A stretch of 64,000 nt of DNA, from the NCBI GenBank assembly GCA_963978905.1, contig OZ022256.1, positions 52,500,001-52,564,000 on the forward strand, in the 5' to 3' direction. The notes beneath the pieces were generated by a model. The model did not search any database. It was not told the origin of the DNA and saw nothing but the letters and a program-made list of their open reading frames with translations. Every line of letters starts with the position of its first letter. The first letter of the stretch is position 1. The DNA is from Trichostrongylus colubriformis (taxonomy: Eukaryota > Nematoda > Chromadorea > Rhabditida > Trichostrongylidae). Of the stretch, positions 22,750 to 34,082 are shown one piece after another. Made by a program: the position numbers and the translations under genes.

Positions 22750-25700
22750 TCAAATGACTGGATTTTCGGTTAATTCAGGGAAGAACTGTGCCACAACATC
22801 TCGATTGAACATCGGTGTTAAGCGTACACCATCAGCCCAATCCCTAGCCAATGGTCGATTCAGAATCGTGGAATCCTCACTCATTCCTGGTGGACGAAGC
22901 ATATCTTCGATTGATTTAGTCATGGTCAATGGTAACTTTGCTGAGAAACCCAATGACTGTGGTCTCATCGGTTGTTGAGGGATGGTGAACTGATGATCTG
23001 ATCTTACGCCGTTGGAGCTTTCGGTAGTGGGAGCGTTGGAATATGATATCAAGTCTGTGGTCGAGTTGGAGAGGGAGAATGTGCCGGGAAGTTCTGATGC
23101 ATTGCTAGTACGTCGATTTGACATTGTCACCAACAAATCGAATACTTCAGGATTCAGAATGTCGGTGAGAATCTTCTGATACGGTAGAGGTTTGATGGCA
23201 TCTCGTGGAAAGGATCGCCTCAATATCGGTAGCACAGTGAACGAGATGGCCTAAAGGAAGTGCTGTTACTGAAAGTCTTGCGTAAAATAGGAGATAATAA
23301 GAATAATCAAAGAATTCGCAAATCAAAAAAATAGGAAGAATTTCCACAGCTCTTGGGTAATCCGAGGCTCACATGGTGCTACGGGTAGTAGGGTGTGAAC
23401 CCTTATGCCAGAATCTCGCTCTGCGGCATGTCGCAAGCGAAGCAATGCGGACGAGCTAAGGCGCCATGTTGTTGTGTCTCGAAGCGATTACAAGTCAACT
23501 GCGTATCGCGCCCCTAGCATTAGCGTGTAATCGTTCTAAGACCCAACTACCGCGACGCGCATAGCTCGCGCACATTACGTCGCACGCCGCTCGTCGTTGT
23601 GCGAAATCCTGACATAAGGGCACACACCCTGGCTAGAAGGATGCTTAGCGTCAACCTCATGCAAAGATGAATTTCCCCTTTTCTAATCCACAGAGGCCTG
23701 AATTTGACGAAGGAAACCTTCTCTCTTGGTACATTCGAATAAAAAGCGTCTCAGAGTTGTACAATTATCGAAATATTGAAAAACAGCAAACTTTGTTCGC
23801 CAAATTAGAAATTTTGGAGTCAATATTTGCGAGTAACTGGTTTGGAATTTTTTCGACAGGAGTGTGTAAAATTGAGTCCTAAATTAATCCACCTCAAAAT
23901 AAAAAAAACAAAAAAGCTCGTGACATGCCTTGGCTTCATAAACTTGAGAGACGAGATTAGCCATGATGTTGGCCGCTGTAGGAGACGATTTCGTTCTGGA
24001 CAGTTTGACGACACGGAATAGTAGTTCTTGCAATGCATCGTGCATGGCGAGAAGACTTGCACTGAAGCTGTTAGAGAGCATTCCGCGATCTTAAGAACTG
24101 TCATGATTAACTTTAAGTCAAAGTATATTCGCTCAGCAAACTAATTACAGTGGCGTCAGACCGCGTTCATACTTAGCGCTGGCAGGATGTAACTGCGTTC
24201 ACAGGCAGCGGAGCAGAATGGCACGGGAAGGTCAGAGATGACGCAGGCAGCGAGGCAGGGTGGCACAGACGGAGACGCAGAGACATGCAGCCACGTGCTC
24301 TCGCCGACACCGTAGAGTATGAACGCGGTCTCAGTGAGGGGTATTGCTACCTATCATTCAAGATTATAATGCGTACTAGTGGAAACAAGTCAGTATGGTA
24401 GTAGAGTACCGCTTACCTGGAGTAGCAATCGTTAGAGCTCGGACAATGGAATATTCAATAGGAGATGGAGACAGTCGCTTCAGCCGTTCACAAAGTGATG
24501 CAAACTCGGAAACCGTTGAAGATTCTCTGAAAGCAGTGGGGAACGTGAGCCGGACGCATTCCATTACTTCTATACATTTCTATCTCTCGTGACAACGTTT
24601 TCGAGTTCGGCAGCTTTCATACATTTGGTGCCGTAAAGGTGTTAACCCATTGACGACCGCAGCATTTACACGTGTCTGGCGTGTGGGACCGCGCGGGATT
24701 TTCCCACGCTCCGAGTGTGACACGACGTCGTGTCACACGGTCCCACAGAGACACCTTTTTTAGAAGCAATCTTTTTTCACCTTTTTGCATTGTTAGGTAC
24801 CCACCAGTATTTATGATTATATATAAGCCAATTTGCATTAAGCTTTCCCCTTTCAGATAAGATGGATGCTTTGGATGATGAAAGCGAAGTATATCAAAAA
24901 TTCGATAGTCTGCTACTAGGAAGTGATGATGATTTTGATTAAACGGTTCAAAACGAACTCGATGGAGAAGAAGACGTTCTCATTATTCCGGTGGATGAAG
25001 AGGAAGGCGACTCCGAAACCGAATAAGATACCGAAGGAGAAGATGAAGACGAGGATTCCTGGGACAGTGAGATCTAAGCGCATGATAGATGGGTTTTTGG
25101 AGAGGATTGCGGCTGTCATGCTCATGTGTTCGTGTGTGTTGATCCGATCGGCCTTTACCGATTGTTTTTTAATGAACAACTCATGGATATGGTGGTGACG
25201 GAGACCAACCGTTATGGTAAGAAAAAGAAGGAGAACTGGATGGATACCAATGCAGACGAAATGAAGAAATTCGTTGGTTTATGCACACAAATGGGACTCG
25301 TTCGATTGCCCAAGTTGAGAGATTACTGGTCACTAGAGTGGGATTAGGAGTTCGTACCGGTTGCAGCAAGTGCAGACACTATTTTTGTATTGATTGCTTT
25401 CAAAATAATCATGAAAAATGTGCTCAGTGATCGTCATTTACCCCATTATTTAGATGCTCAATAATTCATGAACCGAATGTTATTTTCTTGGACCATGTAT
25501 TGTGTAGAAATCCTTATATTATAAGTGTGCATAATAAAAAAAAGATCAAACAAAAGTTTGGAAAGAAGCCTAAAATATAAGTTATAAGGGTGTGACACGA
25601 CATCGTGTCACACGGTCCCACGCGGCCAACATGGTGTGACACGACGTCCTGTCAATGGGTTAAAAATTACGCAAAAATTTTTTTCGTTTTCCATTTGTTT

Positions 25701-28700
25701 TCTCGTGACAAAACAGTTGAATATTTTTTCATCTGTGTGTGCATTTTTGGAGTCAGTTCGTCAAGCTCTTCAATATTATGCTACATGTCTTTGATCTCCT
25801 TCAGTTCTATAGCAAACTTTTTCTCACAGTCTAAAAGATCGGCGGAGAATTTTTCCGAAAGCTGTGAGCTGAAGATGAAACTCTTGCTGAAGATGAAACT
25901 CTTCATCAGTTCATGTTCAGTTCAAGCTTAGAAGTGCAAAGCAATCCTGAATTTCGCCATTCACTTACATTTGAAAATTCTCCAATGACTTGGTGAGCTC
26001 ATCTGTGTACAAAGTCGAGTCCTTCGTGATGGAACGAGCCGCCTGATCCAAAATATTCAGTGGAAGAAATACAGAACTGATTAGAGAGCACTGAAAGGAA
26101 GGAAATATTAACACATGAAAATTCACTAAATTAGTTTGAGGAGCTACCTTATCTTCCACGGTGGTTTTCCGTGAAGAATCCCTCTCGATGACACCGATTA
26201 GGCCATCAATGAAGTCCGTAAGTGTGACTATTCTTTGAATTGAAAGGAAGCTTGGATTGTGTTCGGGTTTCATTGGAGTGACATTTCGGATCTCAAAGAA
26301 AAGAGGCGAGTTAAAATGGTCTAATCACATCTAATATGAGTTGAAGACAGGGTGTTCAAGGACACGATTTGAGCTCAAAAACATCGTCATGGGTGATTTT
26401 GACAGATTGTGGAGTAATTGTGGAATATGAAAGTGTCGGGCTTGTATGTAAAGTGGTGGGAGCCGCTTCATACTTTTCGCTGGCACGAGCGAGGTAAAAT
26501 GGCACAGGTGGAGACGCAGAGATACGCGGTCACGCCCTGTATGAGCGCAAAGTATGAACGTAGCCTAACAATCGAGAAAGAACGGACGAAAATGGTCCAA
26601 AAACAAGGAACCCGAACATCGCCTTTCTCACTACCATGTCCCCTCTGCATCACTAAGTGGTGGGCAGATGCAGACGCGAGAGGGGCCGAGTTAGCTAGCG
26701 GCAAACGGTGCCCTGCCTGTGCGAGAGCCCGCCCAGCGGATGCGATTCAGCATACTGAGAGCGCTGGGGAATCGCGATAGGGACCCAAAGCGGCCCAAAG
26801 TGCTTCAGGGAGAGAGTTTCGCCACAATTCTCCCCTTTTGCACTAGAATAATCGTTCAAAATTCAAAAAATTTTTTTTGCGATTCCACTTTTCTTCTTAC
26901 CCATGACGGCGCTTTAACTGCTGTAACCACCTCCACAACAGTATTTACAATTCTGAGCAAGTGTGATGATAAGCCTGACCATGCTTTTTCTGGCGAGTGT
27001 TCGGTCTGCGATGAGGCTTTTCAGGGAGAAATCCGCTATGCATTCATAGCCACCAACAGCTAGTGACACCACGTCGTTTTCTAGCGTATTCAAGTCACAT
27101 AGTAGTTTTCTGAATATCAGCAAGGTAAACAACAGTAAACACTTAAAGTGGAATTCAGAAATGAAATGAAAAGAGCATACCTCGAATTAGACGGAAGTTG
27201 AAGTGTCCAATCACTGTCTATATCGGTTTTGTTAGAAATGGACCGTCCAATGCTTTTCTTCTTTGCCAGCAACGATTTCTGAGTGCGAAGTTTTTCACGA
27301 GCTTCTTCTCGGTCTGGCCGAACAACTAAAACAGCTGCTTGAAAAATAAAAATCCTGAAAGTAATTTTGTGAGATTGAATGGCAGGAATAGAGTTTCTTT
27401 TCCTAGTAAGTGTTTTTTTTTTACCTTCCTCTCTTATCACTAAGTAGTACCTTGTTTACAATCTGGTTTTACAACTTGTGGGTAGTCTGCAAAGTAGAAT
27501 GTTGTAGATATTGGAAGGGTCTTGATCACTGAGATATAGAAGGTTTACAGTCTCTTTTGATTTGTGTGAAAATTACACCGCAAGATATTCAACATAATAT
27601 GTATGATTATAAAAAATCCATTTTCTCTGTAAGGTGGAGGCGGAGTGTAGTGACGGACGCACTTCACTCTCATGGTGCGGGGATCAAATCCCGCATCAAC
27701 GCCCACCCAGTACAACCAAGCTTTCCATTCCTCCGGTTGGCAAGTTGGCACCAGACTCGTCTAGAAGGATGAAGCACTGACTTGTACATCGGCTGGCCGT
27801 CGCAAGTCTTTGTATAGGCCACATCACATTCACCAGCCACCACGATTCTGAATGTGACAGAATGTGCGGCGCATCCCAAGAAGGGATTGATCACGCCAAA
27901 AAACTTTACTCTTGACCCTCCTTTATTTTCTAGGAGAGCAGGTCATTAACAAGCGGAAGAGGTGATAAAAAATATAAGAAAGATAAGGCATGTTCTTATT
28001 ACTCAGTGAAAATTGAATAAGAGAACTTACTTACTTGCATGAAAGGGTATTGTATTATTCTTACATTGAAAGCGGTATGCAAAGTCACATGCGAAAGGGT
28101 AAAAGTCATAAAAAAAATACAAGAATGATAAGGCCTGTTCTCATTACTCAGTGAAATTGAGTATGAGACAAATCTTCTTGAACGTTTCGGACGGAACAAA
28201 ATTCTGAGTATATGTAGTTTTATATGTTTAAGCTGTGAATGACAATATGAGGGATGAAGTTGAACAAAGAAACTCACAGTCCGGGTTCATTCCTACAAGC
28301 AGGCATTTGCGAAATCGACAGTATCGGCACGCATTGCGTTCGACTTAACAGTAGGAAGTCATTATTAAGTACACGTAATCACTCCCATTTTTAATAGACA
28401 TTTTTTTGTTCCTCGTTGTCCATTTGGTGCTTTTTTTGTTGCTCTTGACATTTCATGTAGTCGACATTTCATTGTACATGCAATAAATAAATAAACAAAT
28501 AAATTATTTTTTCGAATAGTTGGACAAGGGCAGCTGTCACTTTGTTGAAGGATTAGAATCGAGTTGAATCGAGTGAAAAGATGGCGATATATGATTTTTT
28601 AAACATGATCTTTGCGGCTTTTTGGATGTTTGCGTTTCTATTCTCCCGCATCATTGCCCACCCTGCCTATGAAAGCCTACCACGGGGTGGGTGAACTCGT

Positions 28701-29372
28701 CTGAAAGGATAAAACCACTGCCATGTACATAGTTGTTGCCAGCACTGTAAAGGCTTAATCACGTTATTCCGACGCCACGACTTTGGACGGCATCAGAATG
28801 CGTGGCGCACTCCCACACGAGATTAACTAACGTCAGAAATTCCATCTTTTTTACCCTTTTATCCATCGTGGCACATTCAATAGAATCAGAAAAATCAATA
28901 TATGGACTACGTCCTGGTTTTGCTGTTTCAATACCGAAGCTCTGCTCTACAAATGACGTTATAAAACTTGCAATCGGTATATTACAGTGCACAGTTTTCA
29001 GCACATGCAATTATAATCAAGTCGCCTCTAATCAACACAGCACCCACCAATTTGCAGGAGATTAACCATCACAGCAGTATCAATCGATGCATATTGCTTT
29101 TAATGGTAAATAAGTGTTGCCAACAATGAAAACTTACATTTGTTGACTTCGCAATTCTTTTCGAATCGACAAACATACTTGTTTCGGCCGTCTTTGACTG
29201 CACGTCGAAAGAATCCTTTACAACCAAAGCAAGCCAGCACCCCATAGTGTACCTTAATAAGGGCAACATTCCGGATAGTCAAGAGTGTTGGATGAATGAT
29301 AAAGATTCCTCTTACTTTGGCTGGTGAGTCCCCACACACTGCACATTTCCTCTGGCCTTTGCTGCTTATCAT
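22750..29372 (-). CDS. Nuclear hormone receptor, nematode C4 DBD type, 10 exons, complete
   Basis: Ligand-regulated transcription factor of the HNF4-derived nematode NHR expansion. Exons 5' to 3' on the minus strand: 29372-29316, 29252-29138, 28343-28278, 27337-27181, 27109-26980, 26291-26148, 26090-25969, 24526-24417, 24089-23944, 23250-22750. Phases agree at every junction, giving 515 aa. DNA-binding domain: [10 protein letters not shown], then [18 protein letters not shown] (P-box CFGCKGFF), second finger CRFEKNC...[18 protein letters not shown] with all eight zinc cysteines; hinge is Lys/Arg-rich ([11 protein letters not shown]). Ligand-binding domain runs about 150-350 ([39 protein letters not shown]). 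A long Ser/Thr/Asn-rich C-terminal extension follows (about 120 aa). Start taken at MISSKGQRK, where a CATCCCAG acceptor lies 12 nt upstream. I cannot assign the C. elegans orthologue. Confidence 0.9.
23390..23630 (+). mobile_element. MITE with AGGGTGTGAACCCTTATG ends, in the last receptor intron
   Basis: Left GGGTGTGAACCCTTATGCC, right GACATAAGGGCACACACCC; subterminal GAATCTCGC / GCGAAATCC also inverted. About 241 bp. A reverse-oriented relative is at 33101-33340. Confidence 0.8.
24157..24333 (-). mobile_element. MITE with CAGACCGCGTTCATACT ends, in a receptor intron
   Basis: CAGACCGCGTTCATACTT at the left and AGTATGAACGCGGTCTC at the right, about 177 bp, the clearest copy of this family. 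It lies between receptor exons H and I. Confidence 0.8.
24646..25659 (+). mobile_element. piggyBac element, internally deleted, with TTAA target duplications
   Basis: Flanked by TTAA at 24642-24645 and 25660-25663. Ends CCCATTGAC / GTCAATGGG are perfect inverted repeats. Subterminal palindromes lie at about 24717-24740 and 25589-25612 (core TGACACGACGTCGTGTCA). Inside, from about 24862, are an acidic N-terminus ([20 protein letters not shown], then a stop) and at about 25126-25347 a transposase segment ([37 protein letters not shown]) typical of the piggyBac DDE family's start. The catalytic core is missing. About 1,014 bp, non-autonomous. It lies in the intron between receptor exons G and H. 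Confidence 0.88.
26460..26565 (+). mobile_element. Short MITE of the TTCATACT family, in a receptor intron
   Basis: GCCGCTTCATACTTTTCGC at the left and GCAAAGTATGAACGTAGCC at the right, about 106 bp. It lies in the intron between receptor exons E and F. Confidence 0.7.
27632..27915 (+). repeat. tRNA-derived SINE, fullest copy, in a receptor intron
   Basis: Has a box A-like stretch (GTGGAGGCGGAGTGTAGTGA) and a good box B (GGGGATCAAATCCCG at about 27677), a tRNA-related body and a tail ending TGACCCTCCTTTATTTTC. Relatives lie at 21345 and 28655 in the same orientation. It sits in the intron between exons C and D of the minus-strand receptor. Confidence 0.65.
28655..28865 (+). repeat. SINE-like repeat, diverged copy, in a receptor intron
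   Basis: CCCGCATCATTGCCCACCC, GTGAACTCGTCTGAAAGGAT, CATCAGAATGCGTGGCGCA and a final TTTTTTACCCTTTTATCC line up with the 27632 copy. Head lost. Confidence 0.55.
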
Positions 29373-29734
29373 GAAGATGTCACCCTGGGATGTAGAGGAT
29401 CTCATGAAATTGGCAGAACAGATCGATGAAAGTCGTGAAATGCACCGTGAAAATCGATAGAAAAGCAGTCGGCGGTAAATCAAACAACGGCTCAGCGAAA
29501 CACCGGCAAGTAATAGAGTGAGGTGAATGCGAGGGTATGGGGCAGCGAATGAATGGCACGGTCGCGCACTCTTCGACAGAATTGAGAGCTACTGTCGTGT
29601 ATATTTTATGCCTATGCACTTTGTGACGTCATCTACCGGTGTTTAGTATGTCAGGAGTATCTGTTCTGGAGACTTCTACAGAAAAAGCCAGCATTGACAT
29701 TAATCACGAATAACAATTTTCTTCCCATGTCGGG

Positions 29735-29873
29735 CAGCACCCCATAGTGTACCTTAATAAGGGCAACATTCCGGATATGCAAGAGTGGTGGATGAATGAT
29801 AAAGATTCCTCTTACTTTGGCTGGTGAGTCCCCACACACTGCACATTTCCTCTGACCTTTGCTGCTTATCATG
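29735..29873 (-). pseudogene. Duplicated, truncated receptor DNA-binding exon
   Basis: 139 bp nearly identical (about four mismatches) to 29235-29373, at an offset of exactly 500 bp. It includes exon A ([19 protein letters not shown]), the whole short intron with its GTAAGA donor and TTAAG acceptor, and the first bases of exon B (VHYGVL). It then departs, so the rest of the first zinc finger is missing. Same strand as the gene. It cannot make a working finger alone. It may be a decayed alternative first exon or simply a recent local duplication. Confidence 0.85.
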
Positions 29874-31900
29874 CGTAACTGCGTAAGGGCTGGAACAAGT
29901 GTGAGGGATTCGGAACACCTGGTTAGGTGCCAGTTCGCACTCTATGGCAACGAGGTACAGAGAGCAAACACAAGAAGTTCACGGGCACATTCTCATTCGG
30001 AATGTTTTTCCACCGTTCCTGTGCCTCATACATATTGAGGCTTAGGAGGTCCTACCTTAGAAAAAACGCTGAGTAAAACCTTTTGATAGAGAACTAGCGC
30101 AGTGGGTGGAAACGCCGCACGGTGCTTACTGTTAATTGCAGATCGTATCACACCATACTTGCCGAGTTGGTTGGGTGACCCATGGAGAGAGTCACCGGTT
30201 TGTTATCGGCAGCTATAATTCAGAATCCACGAGCCACAAAAATTCCTTGGAAAGGATCGAATGCATAGCGCATTCTAAATTATCGAAGCCAGGGTCACGC
30301 CTAACGTAGATGGAAAGCTTTGAAAATAATATCCGCAGGAGCGATTATTCCGACATATGTAGGTCGTCGATCGATAAATATAGAATTGCTACCTTGTCTG
30401 AGTATGATCACCGACTGACGACTTTTTTTGGAGATAATCTCATTGATCCAGACATTATACAAAAAGAGGTGATGTTGAGGAGTCTTAAGTAAAGTTCCGA
30501 AAATACAACCCCCCTCCACATTCTCACCCTAAACAGGGCCTAAGTGAGAGCCCTCGATCAATGCTTGGCCCTGATTGAAGCATTATTGGCTACAAATGTC
30601 TCCTTCTCTTTTTCTTTCTATAAGCACTGGGGTTACGACCTCTGTCGTAATCAATCGGCTGTACCTTGGGGCGTTCCTCGGTATACTGTGTCTTATCTGA
30701 TTGAAGGGATCAGTGGCTGTGGTGAAGCCGTAGGAGACGGCTTGTTTGGTGCGCTATATGAGGTTCTTTTCTTTCTGTCCGATTGAGTCATGTTCTTTGG
30801 CAGACAATAAATCTTTCGCATCACAATCTCGAGTACAAACAACTGGAATGGTACCGTTTCGAAGCACTGGTACGGTACCGTTTCGATTATCAGTGAAGAA
30901 GCTGCCAAATAATTTAAAACATTGAATGGTGAGAGAGAGCGAGGTGAGAGTGAGGCAAAGAGGGCCTTTGCGTGTGTCGAGAGGATTATTTGCACGCATT
31001 GATGTGCAACCTGTTGTATGGGGAAAAAACTCACCTATGCACATCATTATGAACTATCGAATCGACGATTACAGCCAATTTACAGGCACAGGAGGAAATT
31101 GTCCAATTACGCTCAGTGATGGTAGGATTGGTTGACTGAATTTTTTGTACATTTTTTAAAATATGAAATGTCTGCTACACGTAAATTTAGCTATCGAAAT
31201 GAATCGATCAGGGGTATTCTCAAAGAATTTTTTGGAAAATAGGTACGACACACGCCCTCTCTGTGCTGGGATTCTCGAAAATACCCAAAGATTGCATTCA
31301 TCGTAATGGCCAAGTAATAAAAATACATACATAAAAGAAATAAAAAAGGCTTAAACGCAAGGCATAAATTATAACTTCTTTGAATCCTTACCCAGCAACT
31401 CTCACAAGTGAGAAAGCTGCAGATTGCAATTCTTGAAAAAATTATCCTATCAGCACTTCCCACACTCATCGACGGAAGGTTTGGGTTCTTGAAGAAATTC
31501 CAATTCTAAAAGAATTTTTTTTTTGCGCGATTTAGCAAAAGATTGACAACGATCTGAAACAAGTCGTCTTGGTTCCTCAACTGTCGAGATCTAAATGTTC
31601 GAGTGTTGACGGAGTTTTCCAAGAGGGGGAACAATGGATTAGGAAGACTTGACGAAGGGTGTCTTCAATGGTCTACAGTTATAAAAGGGAAACACTTTGC
31701 ACCCCTCGCATCATTTCATTGGATTTTTAGAGTATTTTTTACTTTTTATCATTTTTTTTTGCTCAATCCCCTTTTTCTTTTTCGGTATCGCCACTCTTAC
31801 TAAAATAATACTATCAGTCACCCACCCGATCCAACGATAAGCCTCAAGAGATGGTCACAACAGCGGTTCGCCTCAGAGAAAGGTGAAACGAACGACTCAA
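29874..31900. other. Intergenic upstream of the receptor
   Basis: A diverged repeat near 30170-30300 faintly recalls the SINE tail. The frame at 30310-30492 (SSIDKYRIATLSEYDHRLTTFF) looks protein-like but has no splice or family support. No other gene seen. Confidence 0.4.
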
Positions 31901-32335
31901 TTTAAAGGAATCGTCCACGGAAAATGCGTTTTTGTGTTACCCATACGTTTATGTTGTATTTGCCTAAAGTGGGCCTCATGCAAAATTTCACGCGAAAAAA
32001 TGCGAATCTGGCCGAGATACAGCACCACAAAGTGCGCTCCCAGTGGGCGGGGCCTAAGAGTAAAAGCCTCGTCCCGTGGTCCGCCGCCGTTGGGAACGGA
32101 GAGTGGGACTGTTTACGAAACTTTCTGCTCCTACAATGCGTCTCGGACCACGGCGGACGACGGAACGAGGCTTTTCTCTTAGGCCCCGCCCACTGGGACC
32201 GCACTTCGTGGTGCTGTATCTCAGCCAGATTCGCATTTTTTCGCGTGAAATTTTGCATGAGGCCCACATTAGGCAAATACAACATAAACGTATGAGTAAC
32301 GCAAAAACTCATTTTCCGTGGACGATTCCTTTAAA
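31901..32335. mobile_element. Palindromic foldback MITE, about 435 bp
   Basis: The two halves are reverse complements over about 190 bp each: TTTAAAGGAATCGTCCACGG at the left, CCGTGGACGATTCCTTTAA at the right, with GTGGGCGGGGCCTAAGAG / CTCTTAGGCCCCGCCCAC near the centre. Overlapping frames on both strands are products of the palindrome and not genes. The bounding TTTAAA/TTTAAA suggests a TTAA-type target site. Confidence 0.85.
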
Positions 32336-33100
32336 CCTTTAGCATCTGATCTTTAATATTCTTGTTCATTTTTTGGGTCATATTGCGCAGAGTTGTACCT
32401 TTTTATTAGTCCCTATCCAATACCTTATCCAATCATCTAGCTGAAGCATCTGTTCGAATTCAGTGTTCACAAAACTCGAAGCTGTCCTTTGCCGCGAAAT
32501 AGTAGCGGGAACTGTGTAAATAATGTTCTGGGCACTCTTCGTCAGTTCACAGTGTTCGAAGAATAACGTCAGCGTTATTTTCCGCCATGCCCTAGTTTTT
32601 CAGCGTTGCTCATTGCTGTTTCAAGTAAGTCTGTTCTGTAAAATACCATTTATTTTTATTGGACAACAAAAAAACTACCATACACGCACGATCCAACAAC
32701 ACTTCAAATTGAACCAAAACGCATCTAATTTTTATTGGACAGCCACGTGATTAACATATTACATAGGTGAATCAGTCCTATTGTGCTGCCCAATTTTTAT
32801 TGGAACTGTTTCTCCAGCCCTCAACGGATTGCATGTTCCAACTGGCATCTTTGAGAAGTCATCGTTGCTGTGTCGATCGTTGAAAACACCGCGCAATGAG
32901 TCATGGAACAATAGCGTCTTTCTGTTGCATACAGCTGTAGCTCCCGAGTAAACACTCCCACTTGGTACAACAATGGTCACATGGGTTCCTGGAATCCAAC
33001 AACACCAACCTAACATCACTTTGACTTCGACTCATGTGTGACTAAAAAGCACCGCTAAAGATTTGTATCTTCCCTTCCCTGCCACCTTTTCATGAAATGC
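32336..33100. other. Intergenic, no gene recognised
   Basis: AT-rich. Contains CAATTTTTATTGGA / TAATTTTTATTGGAC motifs at about 32657, 32726 and 32790, possibly decayed short repeats. Confidence 0.35.
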
Positions 33101-33340
33101 AGGGTGTGTACCCTTATGTCAGGATTTCGCATGACGACGAGCCGCTTGCGGCGTAGTGTGCGCAAGCCATGCTCGTCGCGGTAATGGGGTCTTAGAACGA
33201 TAACACGGTAATGCTAGGGACGTGATACGTGGTTGACTTGTAGTCGCTTAGGGACCCAACAACATGGCGCCTTTACCTCGTCCGCATTCCTTCGCTTGCG
33301 AAATGCCGCGGTGCGAAATTCTGACATAAGAGTACACATC
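33101..33340 (-). mobile_element. MITE with AGGGTGTGTACCCTTATG ends
   Basis: Left AGGGTGTGTACCCTTATGTC, right GACATAAGAGTACACATCC. The interior (ACAACATGGCGCCTTTACC, CTTCGCTTGCGAAATGCCGC) is the reverse complement of the 23390 copy. Confidence 0.8.
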
Positions 33341-33394
33341 CGGAGATGCAAATAAAAGAAAGTTCGAGTTGAGGTGGGTAGGGAGAGATACTTA

Positions 33395-34080
33395 TTAGGT
33401 TGGCAAATAAGTAATTGCGGATTTTTAAATACTGCTTTTTCCCTCAAAACTGCTTTCCACAAAATTTCTTCTGTAATATATATACCAGGAGGGTTGGCCG
33501 GCGTCAGCCGGCCAACCCGACTGGTATATATATGAGTACAAGTCCACACGCATCTATAGGTATTGTTGCCTTCCATCTCCCGGATAACCCTTTTCGGCAA
33601 AATAAAAATATCAAAAGTCACCTCATTTTCAATTCCAATTTTTTTCTTTGAATGGCGTTAGACAGGGAACGGGAAAAGTGATAATCCGATGGAGAAAGAT
33701 CAGAACTATAAGGTAGCAATTTTTATCCAAGCTCGAAAATTTTTTAATGACTCGCCAAAAAAATTCTCGAGCTTGGATAAAAATTGCTGCCCCATCCACC
33801 TTATAGCCCTGATCTTGCTCCATCGGATTATCACCCTTTCCTTTCCCTGTCTAACGCCATTCAAAAAAAATTTTTTTATAATTTTTGTATTGAAAATGAG
33901 GTTGACCGTTGAATATGTTTATTTTGCCGAAAAGGATTATCCGGGAGATGGAAGACAATAATACCTGTAGATGCGCGTGGAATTATACTACATGTTTATG
34001 TACAGAAGAGATTGCTGGAAAGCAGTTTGGAGGGAAAAAGTAGTATTTAAAAATCCGCAGTTACTTAGTTGCCAACCTGA
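33395..34080. mobile_element. Foldback mariner derivative A (inverted dimer), 686 bp
   Basis: Flanked by TA at 33393 and 34081. Ends TTAGGTTGGC / GCCAACCTGA extend into long arms (AATTGCGGATTTTTAAATAC versus GTATTTAAAAATCCGCAGTT). The arms continue almost to the centre near 33745-33765, where both halves carry the antisense of a mariner transposase 3' region (CCGATGGAGCAAGATCAGG-type sequence, also present in the 57955 element). The left arm has an extra perfect hairpin at 33491-33518 (GGGTTGGCCGGC arms, GTCA loop). No intact transposase. Confidence 0.85.
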
Positions 34081-34082
34081 TA

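Noticed and set aside
27632..27710. tRNA-like box A and box B
   Set aside because: Arms do not form a tRNA cloverleaf, and the sequence continues into a body repeated elsewhere, so it is annotated as a SINE head.
31902..32342. Several 70-136-residue frames on both strands
   Set aside because: They mirror each other across the palindromic element and share the same residues in reverse-strand pairs, so they come from the inverted repeat and not from genes.
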